Below, in pieces: positions 44,863 through 54,199 of a stretch of 64,000 nt of DNA. The notes under the pieces are model-generated. The model saw only the letters and a list, made by a program, of their open reading frames with translations, did no database searches and was not told the DNA's origin. Made by a program: the position numbers and the translations under genes. Positions within the stretch are counted from its first letter, which is position 1; the number at the start of each line of letters is the position of its first letter. Source of the DNA: Paludibacter sp. UBA6032 (lineage in GTDB: Bacteria; Bacteroidota; Bacteroidia; Bacteroidales; Paludibacteraceae); NCBI GenBank assembly GCA_002427885.1, contig DIZI01000008.1, forward strand, positions 140,889 to 204,888, read 5' to 3'.

Positions 44863-47800
44863 ATGAAAAACGTCCGAAGGCATATTTATTTCTTATTCTT
44901 AGTGTTAAATTCAAGTATTGTTTCGGCTCAGTCTCAGGATTTAATCTGGTTCGATAAACCGGCACAGTATTTTGAAGAAACGCTTGTACTTGGGAATGGC
45001 AGAATTGGGGCCTCGGTTTTTGGCGATTGTACAAATGAAAAGATATATTTAAATGATGCAACCTTGTGGTCGGGTGAACCGGTTAATCCATCTTTGTCAC
45101 CCGATGCGTATCAGAATATTCCCGTTATAAGAGAAGCATTAAAAAATAATGATTATGCTCTGGCAGATAAACTGAACAAAAAGGTTCAGGGTACTTTTTC
45201 TCAGTCATACTTACCTCTTGGAACACTTAACATCCATTTCTGTCAGGTCGGCAAGCCTGTTAATTATTATCGTGAATTAAATTTAAAGGATGCCGTTTCA
45301 ACTCTGAGTTATGAAATTGACGGAGTAAAATATAAACGGGAATACTTTGTTTCCTATCCCGATCAGGTGATGATTATTAAACTTTCAAGTTCTAAGAAAG
45401 GAAGCCTGAATTTTGATTTGCAATTTGAAAGTTTGTTGAAATATAAGGTATCGGTAAAATCAAAAACATTACAGGCGAATGGTTATGCTCCTTATCATTG
45501 TGAACCAAGTTACCGAAGGGATGTAAAAGACCCGGTTCGCTTCGATGAAAAAAGAGGAACACGGTTTTCTTCTTTGTTCAAGATTAAAAATACAGGTGGT
45601 TCGGTTGTCCGGACCGATTCGACTATTGCGGTTAAAAATGCAACCGAAGCCGTTATTTATATTTCGCTGGCAACAAGTTTCAATGGTTTTGATAAAAATC
45701 CAGCCACCGAAGGATTGAACGAAAAGTCTATTGCACAATCGTATTTGACTAAAGCATTTTCAAAGAATATTGACGCTTTGGAATCAGATCATATTAAAGA
45801 TTATCAATCATTTTATAACAGAGTCAGTTTAGACCTGGGAAAAACGGAAGCACCCAATCTGCCTACAAACGAACGGTTAAAGCGGTACGCAAATGGAAGA
45901 GAAGATAAAAATCTGGAGATCCTTTATTTTAATTTTGGACGGTATTTGTTGATTTCAAGTTCAAGAACAAAAAATGTTCCTGCTAATCTGCAGGGAATCT
46001 GGAATCCGTATATTCGTCCACCCTGGAGTAGTAATTACACTTCCAATATTAATCTGGAAGAAAATTATTGGTTGGCAGAAACGACAAATTTATCAGAAAT
46101 GCAGTTGCCCTTATTCGGTTTAATTGAAAATATTTCGAAAACAGGTGCGGTGACAGCTAAAAAGTATTACGGGGTAGGAGGTTGGTGTCTTTGTCATAAT
46201 ACCGATATTTGGGCCATGAGTAATCCTGTCGGTGAGGCCGGTCAGGGCGATCCGTCGTGGGCTTGCTGGAACATGGGTGGAGCCTGGATAAGTACTCATT
46301 TATGGGAACATTATCAGTTTACACGTGATACCGTTTTTTTGAAAAGTAAAGCTTATCCTCTTATGAAAGGTGCTGCGGAATTTTGTCTGGAATGGTTGGT
46401 GGAAGATGAAAATGGAAATCTGATTACTTCCCCATCCACTTCGCCTGAAAATAAATATATTACTCCGGATGGTTATAAAGGAGCCACTTTGTACGGTGGT
46501 ACGGCTGATCTGGCTATGATCCGGGAATGTTTTTTACAAACTGTTGAGGCTTCAAAAATATTAAATACTGATGAGGAGTTTCGTGGAAGACTGGAACAGG
46601 CTTTGGACCGCATGCATCCCTATAAAATCGGTAAAAAAGGAAATCTTCAGGAATGGTATTACGACTGGGAAGATGTGGATCCGCAACATCGTCATCAGTC
46701 ACATCTTTTTGGACTATTCCCCGGAAATCAGATTACACCTGACAAGACTCCCGCTCTGGCCGATGCCTGCAGAAGAACACTGGAAATTAAAGGTGATGAA
46801 ACTACCGGTTGGTCGAAAGGCTGGCGAATCAATCTTTGGGCACGATTATATGATGGAAATCATGCTTATAAAATGTATCGTGAATTACTGAAATATGTCG
46901 ATCCGGACAAATACGAAGGGCCTGATAAACGTTCGGGTGGAGGAACTTATCCGAATCTGTTTGATGCACATCCACCTTTCCAGATAGACGGAAATTTTGG
47001 TGGGACTGCAGCTGTAGTTGAAATGTTGCTTCAATCAAATGAATCAGAAATCCGTTTACTTCCGGCCTTACCCGATGCCTGGGATAAGGGATCGGTATCC
47101 GGAATAAAGGCGCGTGGAAATTTTGAAATTGGAATGAATTGGGAGGCAAATCAACTTCAGGAAGCAACTGTAAAATCATTCAGTGGGTTAAGCTGTAAAA
47201 TAATAACCAATGTGCCGGTTCAATTATCCGAAACGAACATCGTTTCGGTTCAACAGCCGGATGGGAAATTTGAAATTTCATTTGACACAAAAGTGAATTC
47301 AATCTATCAATTGAAAGCTGTTCCTGTTGAGAAAAATTATGTTTTTGCTTATTTTAAAAATAATGGACAAGATGGATTGCATTTAGCCGGAAGTCATGAT
47401 GGATTGAACTGGACGGCATTTAAAAATGATCAGTCGTTTTTAGTACCGACAGTTGCAAATGATAAATTGATGCGTGACCCATGTATTATTCAGGGTTTGG
47501 ATGGAAGGTTCCACATGGTTTGGACGGTCAGTTGGGCGGATAAAGGAATTGGATATGCCAGTTCCGTTGATTTGATTCATTGGTCGGAGCAACAATTTAT
47601 CCCTGTTATGGCGAAGGAAGACAGCGCCAGAAATTGCTGGGCGCCCGAAATTACTGTTGATCCGGTTTCGAAAACGTATATGATTTATTGGGCAACAACC
47701 ATTAAAGGAAAATTCCCCGAAACTTTTTCAACCTTAGATAATGGTTACAACCACCGTATCTATTATGTAACAACGAAGGATTTTAAAACTTATAGTGAAA

Positions 47801-48195
47801 CGAAATTGCTTTATGATCCCGGTTTTAATGTAATTGATGCAACTATTGTGCGTGATGCCTCCCGGTATGTGATGTTTTTGAAAGATGAAACCCGTGAACC
47901 GGCTCAGAAAAATTTGAAAATTGCCTATTCCGATCATCTCACCGGACCGTACTCAAACGCAAGTGCTCCTATAACAGGAAAATATTGGGCGGAAGGACCG
48001 ACAACAGAGAAAGTAAATAACCGCTGGATCATGTATTTTGATAAATACCGTGATCATAAATACGGTGCAATTACTTCTGTCGATTTAAAAAACTGGACGG
48101 ATATTTCCGATAAAATCTCCGTGCCATCGGGACTTCGACACGGGACGATTTTTACAGTTGAAAGCTCTGTATTCAAAATGCTTTCAAATCAATAA
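44863..48195 (+). CDS. GH95-GH43 fusion glycosidase
   Basis: The protein of about 1110 residues starts at ATG 44863 (a TTG two codons earlier is less likely) with a signal peptide (1-23). Residues about 24-800 form a GH95 enzyme (alpha-L-fucosidase or alpha-L-galactosidase). They include WFDKPAQYFEETLVLGNGRIGASVFG, an Asn-containing HNTDIW near 444, the catalytic Glu in SPSTSPENKY near 528, and Asp in FQIDGNFGGTAA near 707. Residues about 825-1110 form a five-bladed GH43-like domain with the Asp base in MRDPCII near 871, WAPEITVD near 926 and the acid Glu in WAEGPTTE near 1043, as in arabinofuranosidase/galactosidase-type GH43. The pair would remove two kinds of side-chain sugar from pectin. 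No T9SS domain is present, so it is probably periplasmic. Confidence 0.9.
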   Translation: MKNVRRHIYFLFLVLNSSIVSAQSQDLIWFDKPAQYFEETLVLGNGRIGASVFGDCTNEKIYLNDATLWSGEPVNPSLSPDAYQNIPVIREALKNNDYALADKLNKKVQGTFSQSYLPLGTLNIHFCQVGKPVNYYRELNLKDAVSTLSYEIDGVKYKREYFVSYPDQVMIIKLSSSKKGSLNFDLQFESLLKYKVSVKSKTLQANGYAPYHCEPSYRRDVKDPVRFDEKRGTRFSSLFKIKNTGGSVVRTDSTIAVKNATEAVIYISLATSFNGFDKNPATEGLNEKSIAQSYLTKAFSKNIDALESDHIKDYQSFYNRVSLDLGKTEAPNLPTNERLKRYANGREDKNLEILYFNFGRYLLISSSRTKNVPANLQGIWNPYIRPPWSSNYTSNINLEENYWLAETTNLSEMQLPLFGLIENISKTGAVTAKKYYGVGGWCLCHNTDIWAMSNPVGEAGQGDPSWACWNMGGAWISTHLWEHYQFTRDTVFLKSKAYPLMKGAAEFCLEWLVEDENGNLITSPSTSPENKYITPDGYKGATLYGGTADLAMIRECFLQTVEASKILNTDEEFRGRLEQALDRMHPYKIGKKGNLQEWYYDWEDVDPQHRHQSHLFGLFPGNQITPDKTPALADACRRTLEIKGDETTGWSKGWRINLWARLYDGNHAYKMYRELLKYVDPDKYEGPDKRSGGGTYPNLFDAHPPFQIDGNFGGTAAVVEMLLQSNESEIRLLPALPDAWDKGSVSGIKARGNFEIGMNWEANQLQEATVKSFSGLSCKIITNVPVQLSETNIVSVQQPDGKFEISFDTKVNSIYQLKAVPVEKNYVFAYFKNNGQDGLHLAGSHDGLNWTAFKNDQSFLVPTVANDKLMRDPCIIQGLDGRFHMVWTVSWADKGIGYASSVDLIHWSEQQFIPVMAKEDSARNCWAPEITVDPVSKTYMIYWATTIKGKFPETFSTLDNGYNHRIYYVTTKDFKTYSETKLLYDPGFNVIDATIVRDASRYVMFLKDETREPAQKNLKIAYSDHLTGPYSNASAPITGKYWAEGPTTEKVNNRWIMYFDKYRDHKYGAITSVDLKNWTDISDKISVPSGLRHGTIFTVESSVFKMLSNQ

Positions 48196-48382
48196 ATGTA
48201 AACAAAGAGTCTGTGGCTTTGTTATGAATTACACTTGTTTTGAAATTCTATAAAATTATCTTCCGGTTTGAAATTTATCAATTTCTAAAAGATCATATTA
48301 TCAGATTTCAAAATAATCAATTCATTGAAACATTAAGTTTCAACGGATTGATTATTGATTTTAATATTTGAAATAGAGTAGT

Positions 48383-48970
48383 ATGCAATTATTGAATGTT
48401 TTTTATTCCTATCTGAATTTAGGGTTTCATCATATCGTCGATATCAATGGATTCGATCATCTATTATTTATTATCACCCTGTGTGCAGTTTATGAGATAA
48501 CCGAATGGAGAAAAGTAGCCATTGTAATAACTGCTTTTACTTTGGGTCATTCTGTGACGTTGGCTCTTGCTTCGCTTAAAATTATATTGCCGAACCGTTA
48601 TATCATTGAACTTCTGATTCCGGTGACCATTTTAATCAGCGGGATTTTTAATTTATTCTCAATCAATGGGAAGCTCAAAAAAACAAAACTGCTTGCAAAA
48701 TACCTCATGGCTCTTTTCTTTGGATTGATTCATGGAATGAGCTTTTCCAATTTCTTTACCGATTTAATGGGCGATTCAACCCGAATTATTTTCCCCTTGT
48801 TTTCATTCAATGTAGGTATTGAAGTTGGTCAGTTGTTTGTAATTTTCATTTACTATTTTGTTGTCTATTTATTCTATAAGTTTGCAAAAGTTTCGTATCA
48901 AAAAATAGCTTTGTTTTTTTCTGCTCTAGGAATATTAGTATCCATATTTCTCATTTTTTACAGATTCTAA
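48383..48970 (+). CDS. HupE/UreJ-like membrane protein
   Basis: The 195-residue integral membrane protein has about six hydrophobic segments. Its motif set (DHLLFI near 27, FTLGHSVTLAL near 54, FFGLIHGMSF near 114 and NVGIEVGQL near 144) places it in the HupE/UreJ family. Conserved His and Asp residues in the membrane are the basis for a proposed Ni2+ or Co2+ (or other divalent metal) permease role. It lies 10 bp before a DUF6702 gene, a pairing seen in other Bacteroidota. Why it sits within a pectin locus is unclear. Confidence 0.75.
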   Translation: MQLLNVFYSYLNLGFHHIVDINGFDHLLFIITLCAVYEITEWRKVAIVITAFTLGHSVTLALASLKIILPNRYIIELLIPVTILISGIFNLFSINGKLKKTKLLAKYLMALFFGLIHGMSFSNFFTDLMGDSTRIIFPLFSFNVGIEVGQLFVIFIYYFVVYLFYKFAKVSYQKIALFFSALGILVSIFLIFYRF

Positions 48971-48980
48971 AATAATATGT

Positions 48981-49520
48981 ATGTCAAAATTGTTTTCATT
49001 TAGAATTGTATTTTTACTGTTTTCCTTTTTTGTCATTCAGCAGGTATATCCGCATCCCATGGGACTGACTTTTTCTAATTTGAATTATTCTAATGGCGTC
49101 TTATCTTTATCAACACGAATATTTTATGCCGATTTTTATTACGAATTCCAGAAAACGGCAACGAATAAGAATAAAGACTATGTGAAATCAGGCATTGATA
49201 ACACCGACAAAAAAGACCTTGTGAAGTATTTCAAAAAGAATATCAGAATTTGGTCTGATAATAAGGAAGTGCATTTTGATACCATCAGTTTTGCTTTTGA
49301 AAGGCATGAAGAAGATGCCTATATTTTTGTTGTAAAGTTTAAAGGGAAGGCAAAAATTCAGGTTGGATCTAAGATTAAAATTCTCTATTCGGTTTTGCTT
49401 ACGACTATTGGTGGTCAAAAACAGATCATAAATGTTTTTTTGAAAGACGGGGATGTACCATCTCATGGAATTATAACGCTCGATAAAGCGACTCCGTTCT
49501 TTGAGTTTATTAATAATTGA
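48981..49520 (+). CDS. DUF6702-type exported protein paired with HupE
   Basis: The 179-residue protein has a signal peptide (1-25, ending VYPHPMG) followed by a beta-rich domain, with SLSTRIFYADFYYEFQ near 47 and KIKILYSVLLTTIGGQKQIINVFL near 129. The His-Pro at the predicted cleavage site and the layout match the DUF6702 family that commonly accompanies HupE-like permeases. A periplasmic metal-handling or partner function is inferred from that association only. It overlaps no other gene and ends 113 bp before the second PL11 lyase start. Confidence 0.65.
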   Translation: MSKLFSFRIVFLLFSFFVIQQVYPHPMGLTFSNLNYSNGVLSLSTRIFYADFYYEFQKTATNKNKDYVKSGIDNTDKKDLVKYFKKNIRIWSDNKEVHFDTISFAFERHEEDAYIFVVKFKGKAKIQVGSKIKILYSVLLTTIGGQKQIINVFLKDGDVPSHGIITLDKATPFFEFINN

Positions 49521-49633
49521 GTGTACCTTGAAACATTAGATTGAATAATTTTCTATTTTGGTTTATTCAAAGATACTCTTTCTTTGTAAGCTGGAAATTC
49601 ACCGCACTTAATGATATACTTAAATTAATAGAA

Positions 49634-52600
49634 ATGAAAAAAAATACTCCCGTCATTTTATTATTGTTTTTAATTTTACTTTCAGGAAATCTTTTAGCTC
49701 AACGGCAACTCGAGAAACTAAACCGGGGTTTAGTGGCTGTGAAATCAGCTACAAATCAGGTTTTTTTGTCGTGGCGTGTTTTAGGGTCCGATCCTGATAA
49801 TGTCGCTTTTAATTTGTATCGCGATGGGGTGAAATTAAATGCTACACCAATAACTACTGCCACAAATTATACCGATCCAACAGCTTCAGCAACCACCTAT
49901 ACGGTAAAAACGGTTATCGATAATGTTGAAACAGGTGAAACAAATTCTGCATCAGTCTGGTCCAATAATTATCTGGAAATTCCAATGAATGTACCGGCAG
50001 CTATGACAATGCCGGACGGATCAACTTGTACATATTCTCCAAACGATTGTAGCGTGGGCGATGTTGACGGAGATGGAGAATTTGAATTGGTTGTGAAATG
50101 GGAACCCAGTAATGCAAAAGATAATTCACAGTCAGGTTATACAGGTGATGTATACCTTGATGTTTATAAACTGAACGGTTCTCAACTTTGTCGTATCGAC
50201 TTAGGAAAAAACATTCGTGCAGGAGCACATTATACCGACTTCGAAGTGGATGATTTCGATGGTGATGGTAAAGCCGAAATAATTTGTAAAACAGCTCCGG
50301 GAACTAAAGATGGTTTAGGAAACTTTCTGAGTAAAGGACCGGCGGCTTCCGATAATGATGCGGCCGATTATCGTACAACTGCAGGATATATTTTAAGTGG
50401 TCCGGAATACCTGACTTGTTTCAGCGGTCTTACCGGTGCAGAACTTTCAACCGTTAATTATGTTCCGGCACGTGGAACGGTATCTTCATGGGGCGACAGT
50501 TATGGTAACCGGGTTGATCGTTTTCTGGCTTGTACAGCCTATCTCGATGGGGTGCATCCGAGTGCTGTTATGTGCCGGGGATATTATACCCGGGTTGTGT
50601 TGGCAGCCTGGGATTTCAGAAACGGTCAGTTGACTCAGCGTTGGGTATACGATTCAAATACTCCCAATGGTGCAAATGCATATGGACAAGGGAATCATAA
50701 CCTGAGTGTTGGTGATATTGATGATGACGGAAAGGATGAGATTGTTTATGGTGCGTCTGCCTTTGATGATAATGGTAAATGTCTTTATGCAACCGGACTT
50801 GGACACGGTGATGCCATGCATATGTCTGATCTTGATCCAAACAGGAAAGGACTGGAAGTTTGGGAAATGCATGAATCAACCAGCGCTGCTTATGGTGAGG
50901 AAATGCATGATGCAAAAACAGGTACAGTTTTATGGGGAAATTTTACAGGATCTGATAATGGTCGGGGTGTTGCAGCCAACATTATTCCGGGAAATCGTGG
51001 ATTTGAAATGTGGAGTGCTTCAGGTAATGCACTTTGGAATAATGCAGGTGTTAGTTTAAATTCATCAAAACCTTCAATGAATTTTAGAATATATTGGGAT
51101 GGTGATTTACAGGATGAATTGTTGGATGGGACGAGTATTACAAAATGGGGTGCAGGAACACTTTTGTCTGCTTCAGGTTGTTCATCCAATAACAGTACAA
51201 AAGCGACACCCAATCTTTCAGCTGATATTTTAGGCGACTGGCGAGAAGAAGTTATTTTCAGAACATCTGACAACACAAAACTTCGAATTTACACAACAAC
51301 AATTCCAACAAGCTATAAAATGTATACATTGATGCATGATGCACAGTACCGGGATGCAATTGCCTGGCAGAATACAGCTTATAATCAACCACCTCATTGT
51401 GGGTTTTATATAGGCGATGATATGCAAACTGCTCCTGTTTCTGCTATTTATAATAATGAGAAAAGATGGAGTTCGGGAACAATCTGGGATAATAATATCA
51501 CTGCTTCATGGACTGACAGCACTGCTACAATTTCTACATTCAAAAACGGCGATGGAGTTTTGTTTGATATTACTGCAGCTGCGAATGCTTCAGTAAATGT
51601 CTCCGGAAATCTGACTCCAAAAAGAGTAAAAGTAAATTCTCCTTTTAATGTTGTACTTTCGGGCACGGGCACTTTAAACGGGAGTATGGATTTGAAAAAA
51701 ATCGGAGCAGGAAGTCTGACTCTGAATAACAACAACACTTATACCGGATCTACAGATGTTTGGGATGGAGATTTTTATAACAACGGGATATTATCAAACA
51801 GTGAAGTAACTGTTTTTGCATTTGTGAAATTGGGCGGTAGTGGAACATTTGGAAAAAATGTAACCCTCGGTGATTTGTCTGCCATTGATCCTGGTAATTC
51901 AATTGGAGAATCCTCTAAACTGACTTTCTTGAGTTCTTTGATTGAAAACGGAACAGTTTCATATAAATTTGACCTGCTAATGAATTCGGGTGTGGTAACA
52001 TCAAATGATACCTTAGTGATTAGTGGTGACTGGACAATGTCAGGAAAAAACACGTTTAATATAAATACGGTAAATGGTACACTTCCGATAGGAAATTATA
52101 CGCTGGCACGCTGCTCCGGAACAATATACGGAGATCTGTCAACAATAAAAGTTGTTGGAGTTCCTGCTTCGTTAAGCTATTTGCTGGAACTTGTGAATGG
52201 AAATTTAATATTAAAAGTCAAAGCTCCTGCTGCATTAGTTTGGAATGGGAGTATTGATGCAAAATGGGATGTTGGAAAAACAGCCAACTGGCTGAAGGGA
52301 ATAAACTCAGATACATTTATATCCAATGATACAGTTAAGTTTAATGATGATGCTACGATAAAGTCAGTCGTAATTAACGATAACGTAATACAGGGTTCTC
52401 TGATAGTTGATGCTTCTTCGAATTATTCTTTCAGTGGAAGTGGATCAATTGAAGGAACAGGAGATTTTGTGAAAAACGGGACAGGAAAATTAATAATTGC
52501 AACTACAAATAAATATACCGGGAAAACAATAATTAACGATGGCACCCTTGAAATTGCTTCTCTTTCAGATGGTGGTGAAAACTCACAATTAGGAGCAGCT

Positions 52601-54193
52601 TCTGCTTCACCGGTAAATATTCAACTGAATGGTGGAAAATTAAGTATTACCGGAAATAATATGTCAACCAACCGTGGGTTTACGTTGGGCCAAAACGGAG
52701 GCACAATATCTGTTGGCAGTACGTATACCAAAATGACAGTTAGTGGAAAAGTTACCGGTTCAGGAAAATTGATTAAAGAAGGATCCGGGAGTTTAGCTTT
52801 ATCAGTAGCTAATGATTATTCGGGTGGAACCTGGATAAAAGGAGGATCTGTGGCTATGACTAATGATATAGCAAATACTTCAGCATTAGGAAGCGACACA
52901 ATCACACTTCAGAATTACGGTACGCTAGTAATGTACGATAATAACACGACCGATAACACTTCTACCTGGAATTTAGTTATACCAAAAGGTTCAACCGGAA
53001 GTTTGAATGTTGACGGAAGATCTACTGTCGGAGGTTCAATCACGGGAGGTGGAACCCTGAATTATTATACAAATTATACTGAAAATATCTTGACTTCAGA
53101 TGTATCCCGGTTTGACGGGATAATAAATGTAACGACAGATGCTGATGGAGGAAATTTTGTGCTTTACAGTTCGAAAGGATACGAAAATGCGAAAATTAAT
53201 TTGAATAATAAGGTTACAACTATTTACAGAGCAACTTCAAACATTACTATTCCTGTTGGCGATCTGACAGGTTATGCAAGTTCTGTTTTAGGGGCGGGAG
53301 GTGCCGGTGCCTGTACAATTACCTGGGAAGTAGGAGTCAGAAATTCGAATTCTGCTTTTAATGGTACAATTTCTAATACACAATACAGCGGAACAGGTGC
53401 TATTGCAGCCATTAAAAAGGTTGGAACTGGAATATGGACGCTGACTAATGCCAGTACTTTTAGTGGCGGCACTAACATTAATAATGGAACTTTAATGGTG
53501 AATAATACATCGGGAAGCGGTTTAGGAACTGGAAATACAACCGTAAATTCCGGTGGAATTCTTTCAGGAACCGGATCAGTTTCGGGTGTGGTAAGCATAC
53601 TTGATGGTGGTGTTCTTTCGCCTGGAAATGGGGTCGGAAGTTTCTCAATTAATAACGATGCAAGCATATTCGCAGGTGGGATTTTATCTATAGATATTGA
53701 TAAAATAAATTCCAAAAATGATTTGCTGAATGTAACCGGAACGCTTACAATGGGCGGAAAGTTGCAGGTTACAGCTTTGAGCGGGACTACTTTTGTCGCC
53801 GGTGATACGTTTAAAATTATAAATGGAACTATAACCGGGACTCCTTCCGAAATAATTCCTGCAACTCCGGGTGAAGGTTTGGATTGGGATTTATCGGAAT
53901 TCAATACATCCGGTACCATCAAAGTCAAAATCTCAACCGGTTTAAATGAACTGCAGAGCAACAGTGAAGTTTATCCAAATCCTTTTCATAATAAATTGAA
54001 TGTCATGTTAGGCAGCACAGTCGCAGAGGCTCAGATTTCAATTGTAAATTTGATTGGCGAAGTGGTTTACAGGAGTAAATTCAGCAATACTGATCAGATA
54101 AACTTAAACCTGAATACATTAGCAAAAGGCGTTTACCTGCTTCAAATAAATGCAAATGACAGCCTTGTTTCTAAGAAAATTGTAAAAGAATAA
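49634..54193 (+). CDS. PL11 rhamnogalacturonan lyase with PATR repeats and T9SS domain
   Basis: The protein of 1519 residues starts at ATG 49634; the open frame extends upstream to 49541 but lacks a signal sequence there. After a signal peptide (1-22) comes a canonical PL11 lyase (about 23-600): RQLEKLNRGLVAVK, SWRVLGSDPDNVAFNLYRDG, GDVDGDGEFELVVKWEPSNAKDNSQ, DFDGDGKAEIICKTAPGTKDG, GHGDAMHMSDLDPNRKGLEVWE and LGDWREEVIFRT. Residues about 605-1435 are PATR beta-strand repeats. Residues about 1442-1519 are a T9SS type A sorting domain (VYPNPFHNKLNV…GVYLLQINAND). It cleaves rhamnogalacturonan-I backbones outside the cell; whether endo or exo cannot be read from the sequence. The next gene starts 7 bp later. 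Confidence 0.92.
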   Translation: MKKNTPVILLLFLILLSGNLLAQRQLEKLNRGLVAVKSATNQVFLSWRVLGSDPDNVAFNLYRDGVKLNATPITTATNYTDPTASATTYTVKTVIDNVETGETNSASVWSNNYLEIPMNVPAAMTMPDGSTCTYSPNDCSVGDVDGDGEFELVVKWEPSNAKDNSQSGYTGDVYLDVYKLNGSQLCRIDLGKNIRAGAHYTDFEVDDFDGDGKAEIICKTAPGTKDGLGNFLSKGPAASDNDAADYRTTAGYILSGPEYLTCFSGLTGAELSTVNYVPARGTVSSWGDSYGNRVDRFLACTAYLDGVHPSAVMCRGYYTRVVLAAWDFRNGQLTQRWVYDSNTPNGANAYGQGNHNLSVGDIDDDGKDEIVYGASAFDDNGKCLYATGLGHGDAMHMSDLDPNRKGLEVWEMHESTSAAYGEEMHDAKTGTVLWGNFTGSDNGRGVAANIIPGNRGFEMWSASGNALWNNAGVSLNSSKPSMNFRIYWDGDLQDELLDGTSITKWGAGTLLSASGCSSNNSTKATPNLSADILGDWREEVIFRTSDNTKLRIYTTTIPTSYKMYTLMHDAQYRDAIAWQNTAYNQPPHCGFYIGDDMQTAPVSAIYNNEKRWSSGTIWDNNITASWTDSTATISTFKNGDGVLFDITAAANASVNVSGNLTPKRVKVNSPFNVVLSGTGTLNGSMDLKKIGAGSLTLNNNNTYTGSTDVWDGDFYNNGILSNSEVTVFAFVKLGGSGTFGKNVTLGDLSAIDPGNSIGESSKLTFLSSLIENGTVSYKFDLLMNSGVVTSNDTLVISGDWTMSGKNTFNINTVNGTLPIGNYTLARCSGTIYGDLSTIKVVGVPASLSYLLELVNGNLILKVKAPAALVWNGSIDAKWDVGKTANWLKGINSDTFISNDTVKFNDDATIKSVVINDNVIQGSLIVDASSNYSFSGSGSIEGTGDFVKNGTGKLIIATTNKYTGKTIINDGTLEIASLSDGGENSQLGAASASPVNIQLNGGKLSITGNNMSTNRGFTLGQNGGTISVGSTYTKMTVSGKVTGSGKLIKEGSGSLALSVANDYSGGTWIKGGSVAMTNDIANTSALGSDTITLQNYGTLVMYDNNTTDNTSTWNLVIPKGSTGSLNVDGRSTVGGSITGGGTLNYYTNYTENILTSDVSRFDGIINVTTDADGGNFVLYSSKGYENAKINLNNKVTTIYRATSNITIPVGDLTGYASSVLGAGGAGACTITWEVGVRNSNSAFNGTISNTQYSGTGAIAAIKKVGTGIWTLTNASTFSGGTNINNGTLMVNNTSGSGLGTGNTTVNSGGILSGTGSVSGVVSILDGGVLSPGNGVGSFSINNDASIFAGGILSIDIDKINSKNDLLNVTGTLTMGGKLQVTALSGTTFVAGDTFKIINGTITGTPSEIIPATPGEGLDWDLSEFNTSGTIKVKISTGLNELQSNSEVYPNPFHNKLNVMLGSTVAEAQISIVNLIGEVVYRSKFSNTDQINLNLNTLAKGVYLLQINANDSLVSKKIVKE

Positions 54194-54199
54194 TCTTGT

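Noticed and set aside
48201..48223. Terminator after the GH95-GH43 gene
   Set aside because: AACAAAG/CTTTGTT pair only seven bases and there is no T-run after them; too weak to list.
49541..49633. Upstream extension of the second PL11 gene
   Set aside because: Places 31 residues before a typical signal peptide; the ATG at 49634 begins the signal sequence directly.
53272..53961. 229-codon antisense frame opposite the PL11 PATR region
   Set aside because: Open only because the repetitive Gly/Thr/Asn codons of the sense strand give few stops in this phase; Pro/Val-rich translation without domain signs. Similar antisense frames occur opposite the other repeat tails.
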